From Salvia splendens (taxonomy: Eukaryota > Streptophyta > Magnoliopsida > Lamiales > Lamiaceae): DNA of 64,000 nucleotides. A program made the translations under genes and the position numbers. The stretch covers positions 25,606,502 to 25,670,501 of the forward strand of contig NC_056035.1 of NCBI RefSeq assembly GCF_004379255.2. Reading direction: 5' to 3'. Below, one piece after another: positions 44,874 to 55,604 of the stretch. Position 1 is the first letter of the stretch. Each line of letters begins with the position of its first letter. The notes under the pieces were generated by a model. It was not told where the DNA came from. It did no database searches and was given only the letters and a program-made list of their open reading frames with translations.

Positions 44874-45572
44874 GGTATCCTCTGCTTGTACGCCCTAAGT
44901 TCCCGGGGTTAGGCTTCCCACCACCGCCGGTATAGTGAGATCCTCGATTTCATCCCGCCAGTTCTGTCGGGCCTTACGCCTGGCCTCTCTCTTATCCACC
45001 GGTGAGTCTGCGCCCACCGGATTTTCTTCCAGATCGATCACCAACTCGAGCCTGCTCTCCTTAGGCTCCGAAACTTCATCAAGAACAGGGGTCTGTACCC
45101 CCTCAAACAAACTAGGGGTCGCCCCCTTAATGTAAACAGGGGTTTTCCCCTCAATGTAAACAGGGGTTTCCCCCTCCGAAACACTTGCAGAAATAACAGG
45201 GGCTCCCCCCTCAACGACAGGTGCTATCCTTTGATCACCAATCGCCATTTGTTCCAATCCCGCAACCAGATCTGCCTCCTGTCTCTGTTCTTCACCTACT
45301 GCAGTGTCTTTCTCGGAAGCACTGGTGGACGGTTCGGCTACTGCATGTATAACAGAAGGTTGGACTGTCGGATCTTCCGGAATCGGCGGTGGTGGTGGTG
45401 CGGTGGTTGTCGACGCGGTAGGTTTTGCATTCTCCATCATCGTCGTAAACATGGTGAAGGCTTTCATCGCCTCTTCTGGACCGCCGAATTTCTGCATTAA
45501 TTCTGACATGAACGTTGCTGCACTTGAATCGGCAGATGTGGTGGGTTTCCCTGCGTCAGATTTATACTCCAT
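44874..45572 (-). pseudogene. Accessory ORF of copy D, N-terminal part
   Basis: It begins at 45572 (MEYKSDAGKPTTSADSS). An upstream in-frame Met at 45587 lies before the acceptor-like TTTTGCAG (45582-45589), so I prefer 45572. It has MSELMQKFGGPEEAMKAF, a Pro/Thr-rich linker, a GLEQMAIGDQRIAPVVEGG segment, five GET-like repeats (45109-45215), and a basic KREARRKARQNWRDEI end. It is interrupted at 44878 by element B and continues at 31220. Confidence 0.82.
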
Positions 45573-45587
45573 GGCCTGAATCTGCAA

Positions 45588-46175
45588 AATCTTTTCAATA
45601 ACTTGAGAGAAAACTTCCGATTAGGGTTAAAGAAATGTGGGTATTGCGAGAGAGAGTTTTGGGGATTTTTTTAGAGTGAGAGAGAATTTGGTTTGAGAAA
45701 TAAATAATAAGGAGGGAAAATAGGTTTTTTTCAGATAGGAACGGGAATGGTTGCAGTAGGTGGTTGCAGGCATGAGGTCAGCAATACGTACGCCTTCCCC
45801 TAAAGTTAAATTTGAATTTCGAAACTTAACCACTTCCCTCCCAAACTAAAACTCTCTGCCCCATGTAAACGCTCTTCTCGCCAATACCATACTTAGATAA
45901 AAACAACGAAAATGAAGCGCCAGAATCCTAGGTCAAGGATTCAAAATGCGACAAAACAATTTCCCTCAGAAGTCTAGTGTTTCGAAAATATTTTTTTTTT
46001 GAAAGATGAGAATTTTTTTCTTTGTTTGACATATTTTCATTTAGGAAAGCAATTAAACTATTTACACATTCAATTGAGTGCTCTTCGAGGTCCCCTGGTT
46101 TAGTGTATAGGTTGAAAATGCATTTCCATTTACCTGACCCAGGACTTCGTCGAAGGCACTTACTTATCAGACCGA
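45588..46175 (-). other. Spacer between integrase remnant and accessory ORF, copy D
   Basis: Noncoding; nearly the same as 53753-54340 in copy E. Contains GGTTGCAGGCATGAGG, a T10 run near 45990 and CCTGACCCAGGACTTCGTCG near 46134. The acceptor-like TTTTGCAG closes it on the accessory side. Confidence 0.6.
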
Positions 46176-46851
46176 TTAGGCGATAACAGAGAGTGTGCGT
46201 TGTGGCACTTCCTCCACTACGCACAACTCAGAATTATCCCTAAAAACCTTTACCCGGTGACCATTCACAAGGAAAGGAGTAGAGTTTGAGGCACTGCCCT
46301 GAATCTCCACAGCTCCGTTTACTCGAAGGCTAACAACAGTGTATGGCCGACCCATTTGAACTTTAGCTTCCCAGGTATTAGCTTGAGCCTGGATTGGAAA
46401 AGGAGCACCCTCTGCCCTACTTGGAGTTCCTTCACAAGATGTGGTAGCCTTGGCTTCTATCCATTTTGAAACATAGTCAACTGCCACAAGTATGAATGTA
46501 TTCCCGTATGAAGATGGAAATGGACCCATGAAGTCCATCCCCAAGACGTCGAAAATCTTGCAGACAATCACTGGGACTTGCGGCATTTCATCTCGCTTAG
46601 AAATTCCTCCTGTTTGCTGGCACCTTTCATAGTTTGACAGAATTCAAAAGCGTCCTTGTGTAGTGAAGGCCAATAAAATCCACTGTCTAGGACTTTCCTC
46701 GCAGTCTTCCTGGTCCAAAATGACCTCCACATGCCAACGCATGGCAATGATTCAGTACGTCCCTCTGTTCCCATTCGGGGATGCATCTCCGAATTACCTG
46801 GTCAGCTCCCATTCTCCACAAGTAAGGGTCGTCCCAGTAGTAATAATTGGA
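46176..46851 (-). pseudogene. Integrase remnants of copy D (RT and RNase H deleted)
   Basis: 46586-46176 reads the start of the integrase core ([31 protein letters not shown]) fused directly to the C-terminal region ([18 protein letters not shown]). About 540 bp of core is missing relative to copy E. 46600-46786 carries the zinc-binding segment with a frameshift. At 46850 the sequence jumps to the protease end, removing about 2.1 kb that holds RT and RNase H. Confidence 0.85.
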
Positions 46852-49097
46852 TCAGCTCCCATTCTCCCATTCAACATCTAGTGGTTTCTTCATTGCCTCA
46901 TCTAAGCTAAACGTATATTTCTCCCCATTATAGTCCAGGCATATGGTCCCATTAAAAACATCAATTATGGTCTTAGCGGTACGGAGGAAAGGTCTTCCTA
47001 GAAGCACACCGCTAGACTCAGCAGATTCATTATCACTCATTTTAATAACATGGAAATCGGCCGGATATAGAAAATCATGCAATTTGACGATAACATTTTC
47101 TAAAACTGCTTCTGGACAAATGCATGACCTATCCGCCAATTGGATTACCACCTTTGTGTCTACCATCCCTACTCCTACCAGTTTTTTGTAAATGGAAAAC
47201 GGTAAAACATTTATCGATGCCCCTAGATCACACATGGCATGCTCAATTTTTACATCACCGATGGAAATAGGTAAGGTAAATATACCTGGATCAGTGCATT
47301 TCGAGGGCATTCTTCGCTTTTGGATCACTGCCGACACATTCTCTCCAATCAGAATCTTCCCACTGGGTCTGGTCTTCCCAGCTATGAATTCCTTGATGAA
47401 CTTACTGAATACCGGCAATTTCAAAGCTTGCAAGAATGGTAAGTTGATTTCCAATTTCCCAAAGATATCCATGAAATCCACCGGCTCTTCCTTCTTCTTC
47501 TTAGCCTCTCCTCGGTGCGGGAACGGTTTCACTTGTTTCGTTGCACCCATAGAATCTCCAGCTGAAAGTTTGCCTGTTTCTTCCCTTGCTAATTCATTCT
47601 CTACTCCTGGCTCGAGGTCTAGGAAAAATGGTTCGGCTTCACTAAGTAATGGTTTCTCCAGATCTCCTTCCTGAAGGTCATCTCTATTCCTAGAACTCTC
47701 TGCTTCCGAATTCTTGGACTCAGGAATTAGATCCTTCTTTTCATTGTCTTTCACGGAAGGTGTTTCTTCCTCTTTTCTCATCGCTGGACCTTCATAACCT
47801 CGTCCAGATCTTAAAATGATTTGACTGATGTTTGCTCTGTCTGGCGGCCTTACTGAGGCAGGAATCTTCCCTTCGTTTCCTCGCATCTCGCTCAAAGATT
47901 TTCCGATCTGGGACATTTGTTTTGCTAACATATCCATTGCTGCCTTCTGCTCCAATTGAGCATCCTGGAGCTTATGCACCACGTCATTGTTGGACTGCAA
48001 GTTGTTCTGCATATGCTGTTGAGAACTGACTAAATCATTTACCATATCATCTAGATTCCTTGGTGGTTTAGAACTAGAATGGCCAGAACTTGGTCCTGGA
48101 CCCAGATTTGGACCACTTTCTTGATTCTGGAAAAAGTTTCCTTGACCTCCTGAGCTGTTGTTATACTGATTTCCCGACCCTTGATTCCCCTGGTAAGTAG
48201 GTTGGGGATTCTGATAATTTTCGGTGTAGTTCCTTTGGTGTGGCGGCACATAAGAGTTCCCCAGATTCTGATTCTTGTTCCCCTAATTAGAGTGATCCCC
48301 CTGGTTCCGGTTGTTCCAGCTGTTCTGCCCCTCCTGATTTCCCCCAGACCAATTAGTCTGTCTTTCTGGTTGATATGTCAACTGGGTTTTCTGTTGCGGA
48401 GGTGGCTGGTTCGGATCATTGTCAGACCGTCTAAAATTGGGATGGTTCCTCCAGGGTGCGTCCCTCTTTTTCCCAGGGTTCCAACTCCCATCTGGATTCC
48501 AACTTCCCATTGAATTCACCTGGGCCTGATAATCTCCTTCTTGAGGACCATAGTACTGCTGGGGTAGGATTTCTCCTTGACTCGGATATTTCTTTTTCAC
48601 TTGTGAGGTTGGTGCAGTGGTTTTCTCAATTGCAATCGACAGTACTTTCTCAAGCGTATCTATCCTTGCCTCGACTCTTTGGTCATCTTGTTCTCTCAGC
48701 GCATTTGCTGACCCTCTCCTCATAACATTCCTCGGGATGTCGTACGCCTTCTTGGCCTCTTTCAACTTTCCCAAGATCTCTCTCGCTTCACTCCCCTTTT
48801 TCTTCGTAAAATTTCCCCCGCTCGAGGAGTTCATCAAATCCTTCGACTTGGGGTTTGCTCCTTCATAGAATAGATAATAAATCTCTGGATCGATCATTCT
48901 GTGATTGGGCAAGCGTCCAGCAACCCCTTGAATCGTGACCAAATTGACTCAGAGACTCATCATACTCCTGCTTACACTCCACTATCTCCTTCTTGAGGGC
49001 GTTCGTCTAGTTCGACAGGAAAAAGTAATCTAGAAATTCCATCTTGAAATCTCTCCATGTACGAATCGAATCTGGAGGTAGCCTCAGTAGCCATGTG
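46852..49097 (-). pseudogene. gag-protease of copy D (5' truncated)
   Basis: A 465-codon frame (46852-48249) holds the late gag (Gln/Asn/Gly-rich NYQNPQPTYQGNQGSG tract, helical LQSNNDVVHKLQDAQLEQK) and protease with CDLGASINVLP. It is in frame with 48283-48942 apart from a stop at 48283-48285. Earlier gag is frameshifted near 48920 and disappears at 49097, where homology with copy E ends after GCCATGTG. No CCHC knuckle. Confidence 0.85.
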
Positions 49098-49860
49098 GGA
49101 ACACGTTTTATTTAAATAATTAAATAAAAAATTCGTCTTCTGTAAAATATAAGTACTTTAAGTTGTATATTGCAATTTAGAAAAATAAAAAGAGAGAGAT
49201 TGAAGGGTTTATAACAGTGGCACACAGAAACGGTGAAAAGAGGGTTTGAGTCTTTGAGATTCAAATTCTACACAAATTGTGATGTAAAGGAATTTATTAA
49301 AGTGTTAATTTTGTATTCTATCTATTGTTTTTTTAAGATTTTCAGAGAATAGTTGCAAGTTTGTAAAAAAAGTTATAAACAATAGTTATTTTAAAGTTTT
49401 TATTTTTTTTTAATTCTATGGCTTGAACTTTGAAATTCTTGTCAAATACACATATTCTAATAGCTACTTTTTATCAAAAATATGAGATTGTCTAGAATGA
49501 CTTGTGAAATCGATGGAAGAAGAGTGGAAGAATGACAGTTTAATTATATATTGAAAAGGACCTATTTTTAACAATTGAAAACGAACAAACCTGCAACGTT
49601 TTCAATCGATGAGAACACGTAGAATTCAGTTATCGCCGCTTTAAATGTAAAAACACAACTATGACACGGTTTTTTAGGTCGTTTTATTAGATATATATTG
49701 GACTAGTTCGTATTAAATATATATACATTTTTACGGTTGTTGTAATTGTGGTTTTTGCATTATATAATATTATATATATACATATATTATATATATAATA
49801 TATTTGACTATGAAAAATTATATAGTGGAATCCAGCGCCAGCCCCTATGGCCAACTTTTT

Positions 49861-49875
49861 CTGCGTCCGCCCCTG
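49861..49875. repeat. Possible hAT terminal inverted repeat
   Basis: CTGCGTCCGCCCCTG is the reverse complement of CAGGGGCGGACGCAG, a common type of plant hAT terminus (CAGGGGCGGA). The preceding GCGCCAGCCCCTATGG also fits such ends. The partner end and an 8-bp duplication were not found, so this is a relic. Confidence 0.4.
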
Positions 49876-50161
49876 TATAGTGCCTAATAAAAAGTGCATC
49901 AGACACAGAGTGTTAGATTAGAGTGCTCTAAGTAGAACGGCGGTGGAATTGCCGGAATTTTCGGGTGAGGTCGAGAGAGAGAGAGAGAGTAGGGTTTGAG
50001 ATGAGGAGAGAGAATAGTGTTGCGCAAATGAATTACACTCGTAGGGTTCCGCATTTTCCTTTTCTTTTATTTTGTTTTTATTTATTGTTAAGTGTAATAA
50101 GGGGTCTTTAATTAAAACCTTTAATTTATCATTGACTGCCCTAATGATTTCCTTTTGTAGA

Positions 50162-50191
50162 AATGACTCTACGATTGTGGAACAGAGGGAG
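50162..50191. repeat. Possible Stowaway-like MITE end
   Basis: AATGACTCTACGATTGTGG followed by AACAGAGGGAG and TA resembles the right end of Stowaway elements (..GGGACGGAGGGAG-TA). The left end was not identified. Confidence 0.4.
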
Positions 50192-50280
50192 TACTATATA
50201 TTTTGATAAGATCAACCCACCCTGATATTGAATTATAGTTCGGGAACTAGGTAGAAGATCAGTGGTCTAGTGTTGAAGAC

Positions 50281-51154
50281 TGAAACTCGGTTTTGGAAAC
50301 GTGTGTGCTTTTAATGCTAGGTCAAGCTTCTCAGATCCAGAGAATCAGCTAGATCACGAGATCTAGGAACTCAGAGGATATCAAAAATCTCAGTCGTTGG
50401 ACACACTGATTCCGCGTTCAAAACCCTCAACCCGCTATACTATGAATTAGTAAAGGGAAGCAGGTATCGATCCCACGAAGATGGACGCGTAAAAAAGCAT
50501 TTAGAAGACCTTGGAAATGGTGAATGGCTGCTGCCACGCAATTTTGGGTTGAGGTAAAACTACTACTAGACGTAGGAACTAATTAAACACTGGATCTAGG
50601 AAACTGAAAACATCATGCTGACATCGAACTTCCTCATAACTACGAGACCGAGCAAATAGCTTCCTAATCTAGCTAGACAGAAAGTGAGTAAACAGCGGGG
50701 ACCATCGTCCAGAAACTGTAAATACGGAATAAAAGCTGCAAATAACAAACTAAGGATTTAACTAACAACTACCTGTATTTCATTACTTGAATCACACGCG
50801 AAGATGAAGAAAACAGAGCACATTTCCAGATTCAAACAGAATATAAAAGTGCGGACGTCGGAAACTTCCTACTAGTTGGAAATAAAACAGATCTACATGT
50901 ACTAGACGGAATGAAATGAAAACAAGAAAACTAGACATCAACTACGATCACTCTGTTTCAGATCCAGACGTCGGATGCTTAATCCACTCCGGATCCAAGC
51001 ATTCTGAACCCAACAACAAACAAAATCAACTCCATAACTTTCGATTCAACAGATCTGCTCCGATCAACACAAACTTCCAATACTTCTACTCAAACTCAGT
51101 AAACCAACGCAAAAATCACAGTAACTACGGCAAACTCAAAACCAAATGCATCTA
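50281..51154 (-). repeat. Partial 3' LTR of copy E
   Basis: It matches the E 5' LTR at about 95% by eye, then stops at ...AAATGCATC and jumps to TATCCGATTCGTC of the noncoding region. The U3 end, hairpin, promoter and PPT are deleted. The deleted segment corresponds to about 18757-19592 in copy D. Confidence 0.85.
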
Positions 51155-51483
51155 TCCGATTCGTCTACAGTCTCCAAATCCTCCCTTTTCCCTCTTCTAC
51201 CTAATCGGTCTGCCAGTTCGTCAGATAGCCTATTGACTTCCTAATTGTTGGATTCACTCGATCACTCATTCCTCACCAGGGATGTTAGTATCGAATCACT
51301 CTTAAGTCAATGTTATACCACTGATGCGTCGGGTTATGAGAGTTTGTCCTTCCTACAATCTCTCTTCTTAACTTCCTGGGTCAGGTAACTATTGCTTCCT
51401 GTCCTTAGAATATTTTTTTCCTTTTCTTCTCCCTTTAGGGATATTTCCTTTTTACCCTGGACTTCGTCCAGCTTATACCTCCG

Positions 51484-51546
<63 letters not shown>

Positions 51547-52317
51547 CCCCCCCTGGACTTCGTCCAGCTTATACCTCCATAACCTATATTTTTATTTTCT
51601 CTCCTTCTAACTCTACTCCCTAAGCATCAAGTGGCGGCCCCTTTTTATACAAGTTAGCTCAAAGTATATAGGCTTATAACTCACTTTTAAAGTAGGGCTT
51701 CACAACTAAGTCATCTAAGGCATCCTCTATCATTCTTACTTTATTCAAACCGAATTCAGCTTATTAAGGAAAAAGGCCTCAAAGTTGACATGCATCATAT
51801 CTTCAATTGCTCTTACTAAGGGAATCTTGCCTTATTATATTCGCTAGCTCATGCAACACACAAAAGCAAAATCCTAGACCTAAAGACAACTATTCACAGT
51901 AAACAGGAATTGTACGATTCCCTCTCCCTCCCACTTCACTCAGGTTTATCCACAAGCTATCCTAGTGAAGGGGGGAACAGGGGAGTACAAACAGAACACA
52001 ACAAAACACATACCAACAAACACGCACAAACGATACTAACTTCTCATTCTTAGACCGAGCAACGGGCTAAGTGGGAGAGAAGTCAACTGAACAAAAACCA
52101 CAACATGCCCAAAAGAAACACAAACTTCTCACACTTAGACCAAAAATTAGGCTAAGTGGGAGAAGATACATAAAACGCAGACAAATATATACATCACAAG
52201 GCATGCTGGCACAAAAACAACACGGCAAACATAAAAAAAACAGCAAACACATAAACATATAAAAGCAGAAAGAAAATAAAGAAATACTGAAAGTAAAGTT
52301 ACTTGGTCAAGGGGGTC
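51155..52317 (-). repeat. 3' noncoding region of copy E
   Basis: It keeps two CTGGACTTCGTCCAG hairpins (51457 and 51553) separated by an expanded TA repeat. It also has the CTTCACT...AGTGAAG stem (about 51937-51970) and two CTTCTCA...CTAAGTGGGAGA stems (52040-52080 and 52125-52165). The second of these has a 14-bp stem with one mismatch. Small ORFs here look spurious. Confidence 0.8.
51485..51543. repeat. TA dinucleotide microsatellite
   Basis: About 28 uninterrupted TA units lie between two hairpin copies of the E noncoding region. Copy D has a T-rich stretch at the same place (19926-19936), so the expansion is specific to E. Confidence 0.95.
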
Positions 52318-53737
52318 TCAATTCAGGGTTTGGCCCCCTCGGGAGCAAACTGGGGTGGAACATAGGGTCAGGTCACTTTTGCTTTCTTTCTCGCCGGTGA
52401 CTCCGGCTTATTCTCCTCCTTCTCACTCGGTCTAGTCACTAGCTTCTTAATTGACACGGGCTTCGATGCAGACGAGGCTGTTAAAGGCTTGGACGCTGGT
52501 GGGGGCTGCTGGATGGAAGAACTTCCTTGCCCTGGCTGCTTGGGCACACTGCTAGGTCCAGAATGCTATTTCATTTGGGGCTCGGGATATTTCTCCTTCA
52601 GCCACTTTGTCATCATCATCATCAAGTTGACGGCCTCTGCCATATGATCGTTTTGTGTAGATGACTTTCCCACCAAAACAGTGATGCGCCCTTTGAGGGC
52701 CTGTATCTCCTCCCTGACACTAAGCTCCGTTTGAAACACACCCACTTCCCTTTTCATCTCCTCGTACTCAACACTGGCAACGGCTTTGACAACATCCTGT
52801 TCTGGCTTAACTAGGGGTTCCGCTCGACCGACCTCATAAAAGCAAACATCCTTCTTGGACATGTATAACAAGCCTTTCTTGAAAGAGTAATCCACACTGA
52901 AAAGCTCCGGAGGCTCGCACATCACTACCTTAGGCGCAGACTTGGCAATCTTCATAATCGAGTTGCGCTAGAGGTAGGCACCTAGAAGGTGACACGTGTA
53001 CATGTGACGGGAAGGATTTGCGGCCATCTGATGGCAGGCCTGGGCTAACCAATAGCCCAGATGCACCTTTACGCCCTTGGCCATGCACCATGTGAAATAA
53101 AGGTCGGTTGTGGTCAAAGCAGAATTGGCGGTCCCCATCAAGTTGTCGCCCCCTCAATGTAAACAGGGGTTTCCCCCTCAATAACCAGACTGTTAGAAAT
53201 TAGAGCTTCACCGCCCACTAACCTTTCAGGGGTTTCCCCCTCAACAACCTTCTCAGAAATAACAGGGGTTTCCCCCTCCGAAACACCATCAGAAGAAACA
53301 GGGGTTTCCCCCACAATCACACCATCAATAGAAACAGGGGCTTCCCCTTCACAAACACTTGCAAAAATAACAGGGGCTTCCCCCTCAACGACAGGTGCTA
53401 TCCTTTGATTACCAATCGCCATTTGTTCCAACCCCGCAACCAGATCCGCCTCATGTCTTTGTTCTTCGCCTACTGCGGCGTCTTTCTCGGAAGCACTGGT
53501 GGACGGTTTGGCTACTGCATGTATAACAGAAGGTTGGACCGTCGGATCTTCCGGAATCGGCGGTGGTGGTGGTGCGGTGGTTGTCGACGCGGTAGGTTTT
53601 GCGTTCTCCATCAACATTGCGAAGGCTTTCATCGCCTCTTCTGGACCACCGAATTTCTGCATTAATTCTGACATGAACGTTGCTGCACTTGAAGTGGCAG
53701 ATGTGGTGGGTTTCCCTGCGTCAGATTTATTCTCCAT
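52318..53737 (-). pseudogene. Accessory ORF of copy E (central domain deleted)
   Basis: The start at 53737 (MENKSDAGKPTTS) lies 9 nt after an acceptor-like TTTTGCAG. The N-terminal helix, Pro/Thr linker and seven GET/GEA-type repeats (53160-53395) are intact. At about 53146 the sequence jumps to the middle of the conserved domain (NLMGTANSALTT in D), with loss of frame. The rest of the domain (52930-53100), the coiled coil (52600-52800) and the tail follow in shifted frames with stops. Function unknown. Confidence 0.8.
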
Positions 53738-54340
53738 GGCCTGAATCTGCAAAATCTTGTCAAGAACTTGAGAGAAAATTTATGATTAGGGTTAAAGAAA
53801 GGTGGGCATTGCGAGAGAGAGTTTTGGGGATTTTTTAGAGTGAGAGAGAATTCGGTTTGAGAAATAAAGAATAAGGAGGGAAAATAGGTTTTTTTTTAGA
53901 TAGGAACGGGAACGGTTGCAACAGGCGGTTGCAGGCATGCGGTCAGCAATCCGTACGCCTTCCCCTAAAGTTAAATTTGAATTTCGAAACTTAACCACTT
54001 CCCTCCCAAACTAAAACTCTCTGCCCCATGTAAACGCTCTTCTCGCCAATACCATACTTAGATAAAAACAACGAAAATGAAGCGCCAGACTCCCAGGTCA
54101 AGGATTCAAATGCGACAAAACAATTTCCCTCAGAAGTCTGGTGTTTCGAAAATATTTTTTTTTTTGAAAGATTAGAATTTTTTTCTTTGTTTGACATTTT
54201 TTCACTTAGGAAAGCAATTAAACTATTTACACATTCAATTGAGTGTTCTTCGAGATCCCCTGGTTCAGTGTATAGGTTGAAAATGCATTTCCATTTACCT
54301 GACCCAGGACTTCGTCGAAGGCACTTACTTATCAGACCGA
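53738..54340 (-). other. Spacer between integrase and accessory ORF, copy E
   Basis: Noncoding and highly similar to the D spacer at 45573-46175. T-rich tracts (53888-53896 and 54159-54168) and GGTTGCAGGCATGCGG are present. Confidence 0.6.
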
Positions 54341-55604
54341 TTAGGCGATAACAGAGAGTGCGCGTAGTGGCACTCCCTCCACTGCGCACAACTCATAATT
54401 ATCCCTAAAATCCTTTACCCGATGACCATTCACAAGGAAAGGAGCAGAGTTTGAGGCACTGCCCTGAATCTCCACAGCTCTGTTTGCTTGAAGGCTAACA
54501 ACAGTGTATGGCCAGACCCATTTGGACTTTAGCTTCCCAGGCATCAGCTTGAGCCTGGATTGGAAAAGGAGCACCCTCTGCTCTACTTGGAGTTCCTTGA
54601 CCCAGATGTTTTTGTCGTGCCAGAGCCTTGTCTTCTCTTTGTACCACATCGCGGACTCATATGACTCCAGTCTCAACTCTTCCAGCTCATGAAGATGCAA
54701 TTTCCTCTCTTCCTCACAAGACTGAGGTCTCATATTAATCTCCTTGACCGCCCAGTATGCTCTGTGCTCCACTCCTACGGGTAGATGGCACATCTTGCCA
54801 AAAACCAACCTGTAGGGTGACATTCCAATAGGCGTTTGTATGTTGTCCGGTAGGCCCACAATGCATCTCCAAGTCTCTTACTCTAGTCCTTCCTTGACGG
54901 ATTCAGCGTCTTCTCCAATATAGCCTTTATCTCCCTGTTGGAGATCTCGACCTGTCCATTAGACTGAGGATGATACGAGGTAGAAAGCCTATGGTGGACC
55001 CCGTATTTCCTCATTAGAGCTTCTATTGTTCAGTTACGGAAGTGCGTACCTTGGTCAGAAATAATCGCACGTGCCACTCCGCATCTATTAAAAATGCTAG
55101 CCCTAAGAAACTTGGCCATCTCCTTGGCTTTACAAGATGTGGTAGCCTTGGCTTCTATCCATATTGAATATAGTCAACTGCCACAAGTATGTATGTATTC
55201 CCGTATGAAGATGGAAATAGACCGATGAAGTCCATCCCCCAGACGTCAAAAATCTCGCAGACAATCACTGGGACTTGCGGCATTTCATCTCGCTTAGAAA
55301 TTCCTCCTGTTTGCTGGCACCTTTCACAGTTCTGACAGAATTCAAAAGCGTCCTTGTGTAGCGATGGCCAATAAAATCCACTGTCTAGGACTTTCCTCGC
55401 AGTCTTCCTCGGTCCAAAATGACCTCCACATGCCAACGCATGGCAATGATTCAGTACGTCCCTCTGTTCCCATTCGGGGATACATCTCCGAATTACCTGA
55501 TCAGCTCCCATTCTCCACAAGTAAGGGTCGTCCATGTAGTAATACTTGGCCTCGCTCTTGACCTTCATCTTCTGGGCTCGGGAAATTTCTTGTGAACTGG
55601 GCAC
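54341..55604 (-). pseudogene. Integrase of copy E (interrupted)
   Basis: The zinc segment at 55155-55604 keeps HCHALACGGHFG and CQNCERC. The core begins MDFIGLFPSS, then breaks near 55160 (DYIQYG) and is unreadable in one frame to 54860. The C-terminal part (54341-54859) is open: [36 protein letters not shown] 1-nt gap near 54837 and a stop near 54880 contribute. Confidence 0.82.

Larger units (their letters stand above)
17855..49097 (-). mobile_element. Athila-type copy D, split by copia element C and Athila-type element B
   Basis: D is present in three pieces: 17855-20402, 29238-31220 and 44874-49097. Removing C with one CAGGG and B with one GGTAT restores continuity of the 3' noncoding region and of the accessory ORF. 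D keeps its 3' LTR, noncoding region, accessory ORF, small integrase remnants, protease and part of gag. It lacks RT and RNase H (deletion at about 46850), part of integrase (deletion at about 46425), and everything 5' of 49097 including PBS and 5' LTR. It cannot be autonomous. It is older than both elements inserted into it. Confidence 0.88.
49098..50280. other. Island of unassigned AT-rich sequence between copies D and E, with DNA-transposon ends
   Basis: No convincing ORF. 49750-49802 is an AT-rich palindromic stretch, and a GA run lies at 49975-49992. Two transposon-like termini are annotated separately. The stretch may be older host DNA into which elements inserted. I recognise nothing else in 49098-49830. 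Confidence 0.5.

Noticed and set aside
49098..49875. A complete hAT element between copies D and E
   Set aside because: Only one terminus-like sequence is present; no CAGGGGCGG partner and no 8-bp duplication was found to the left.
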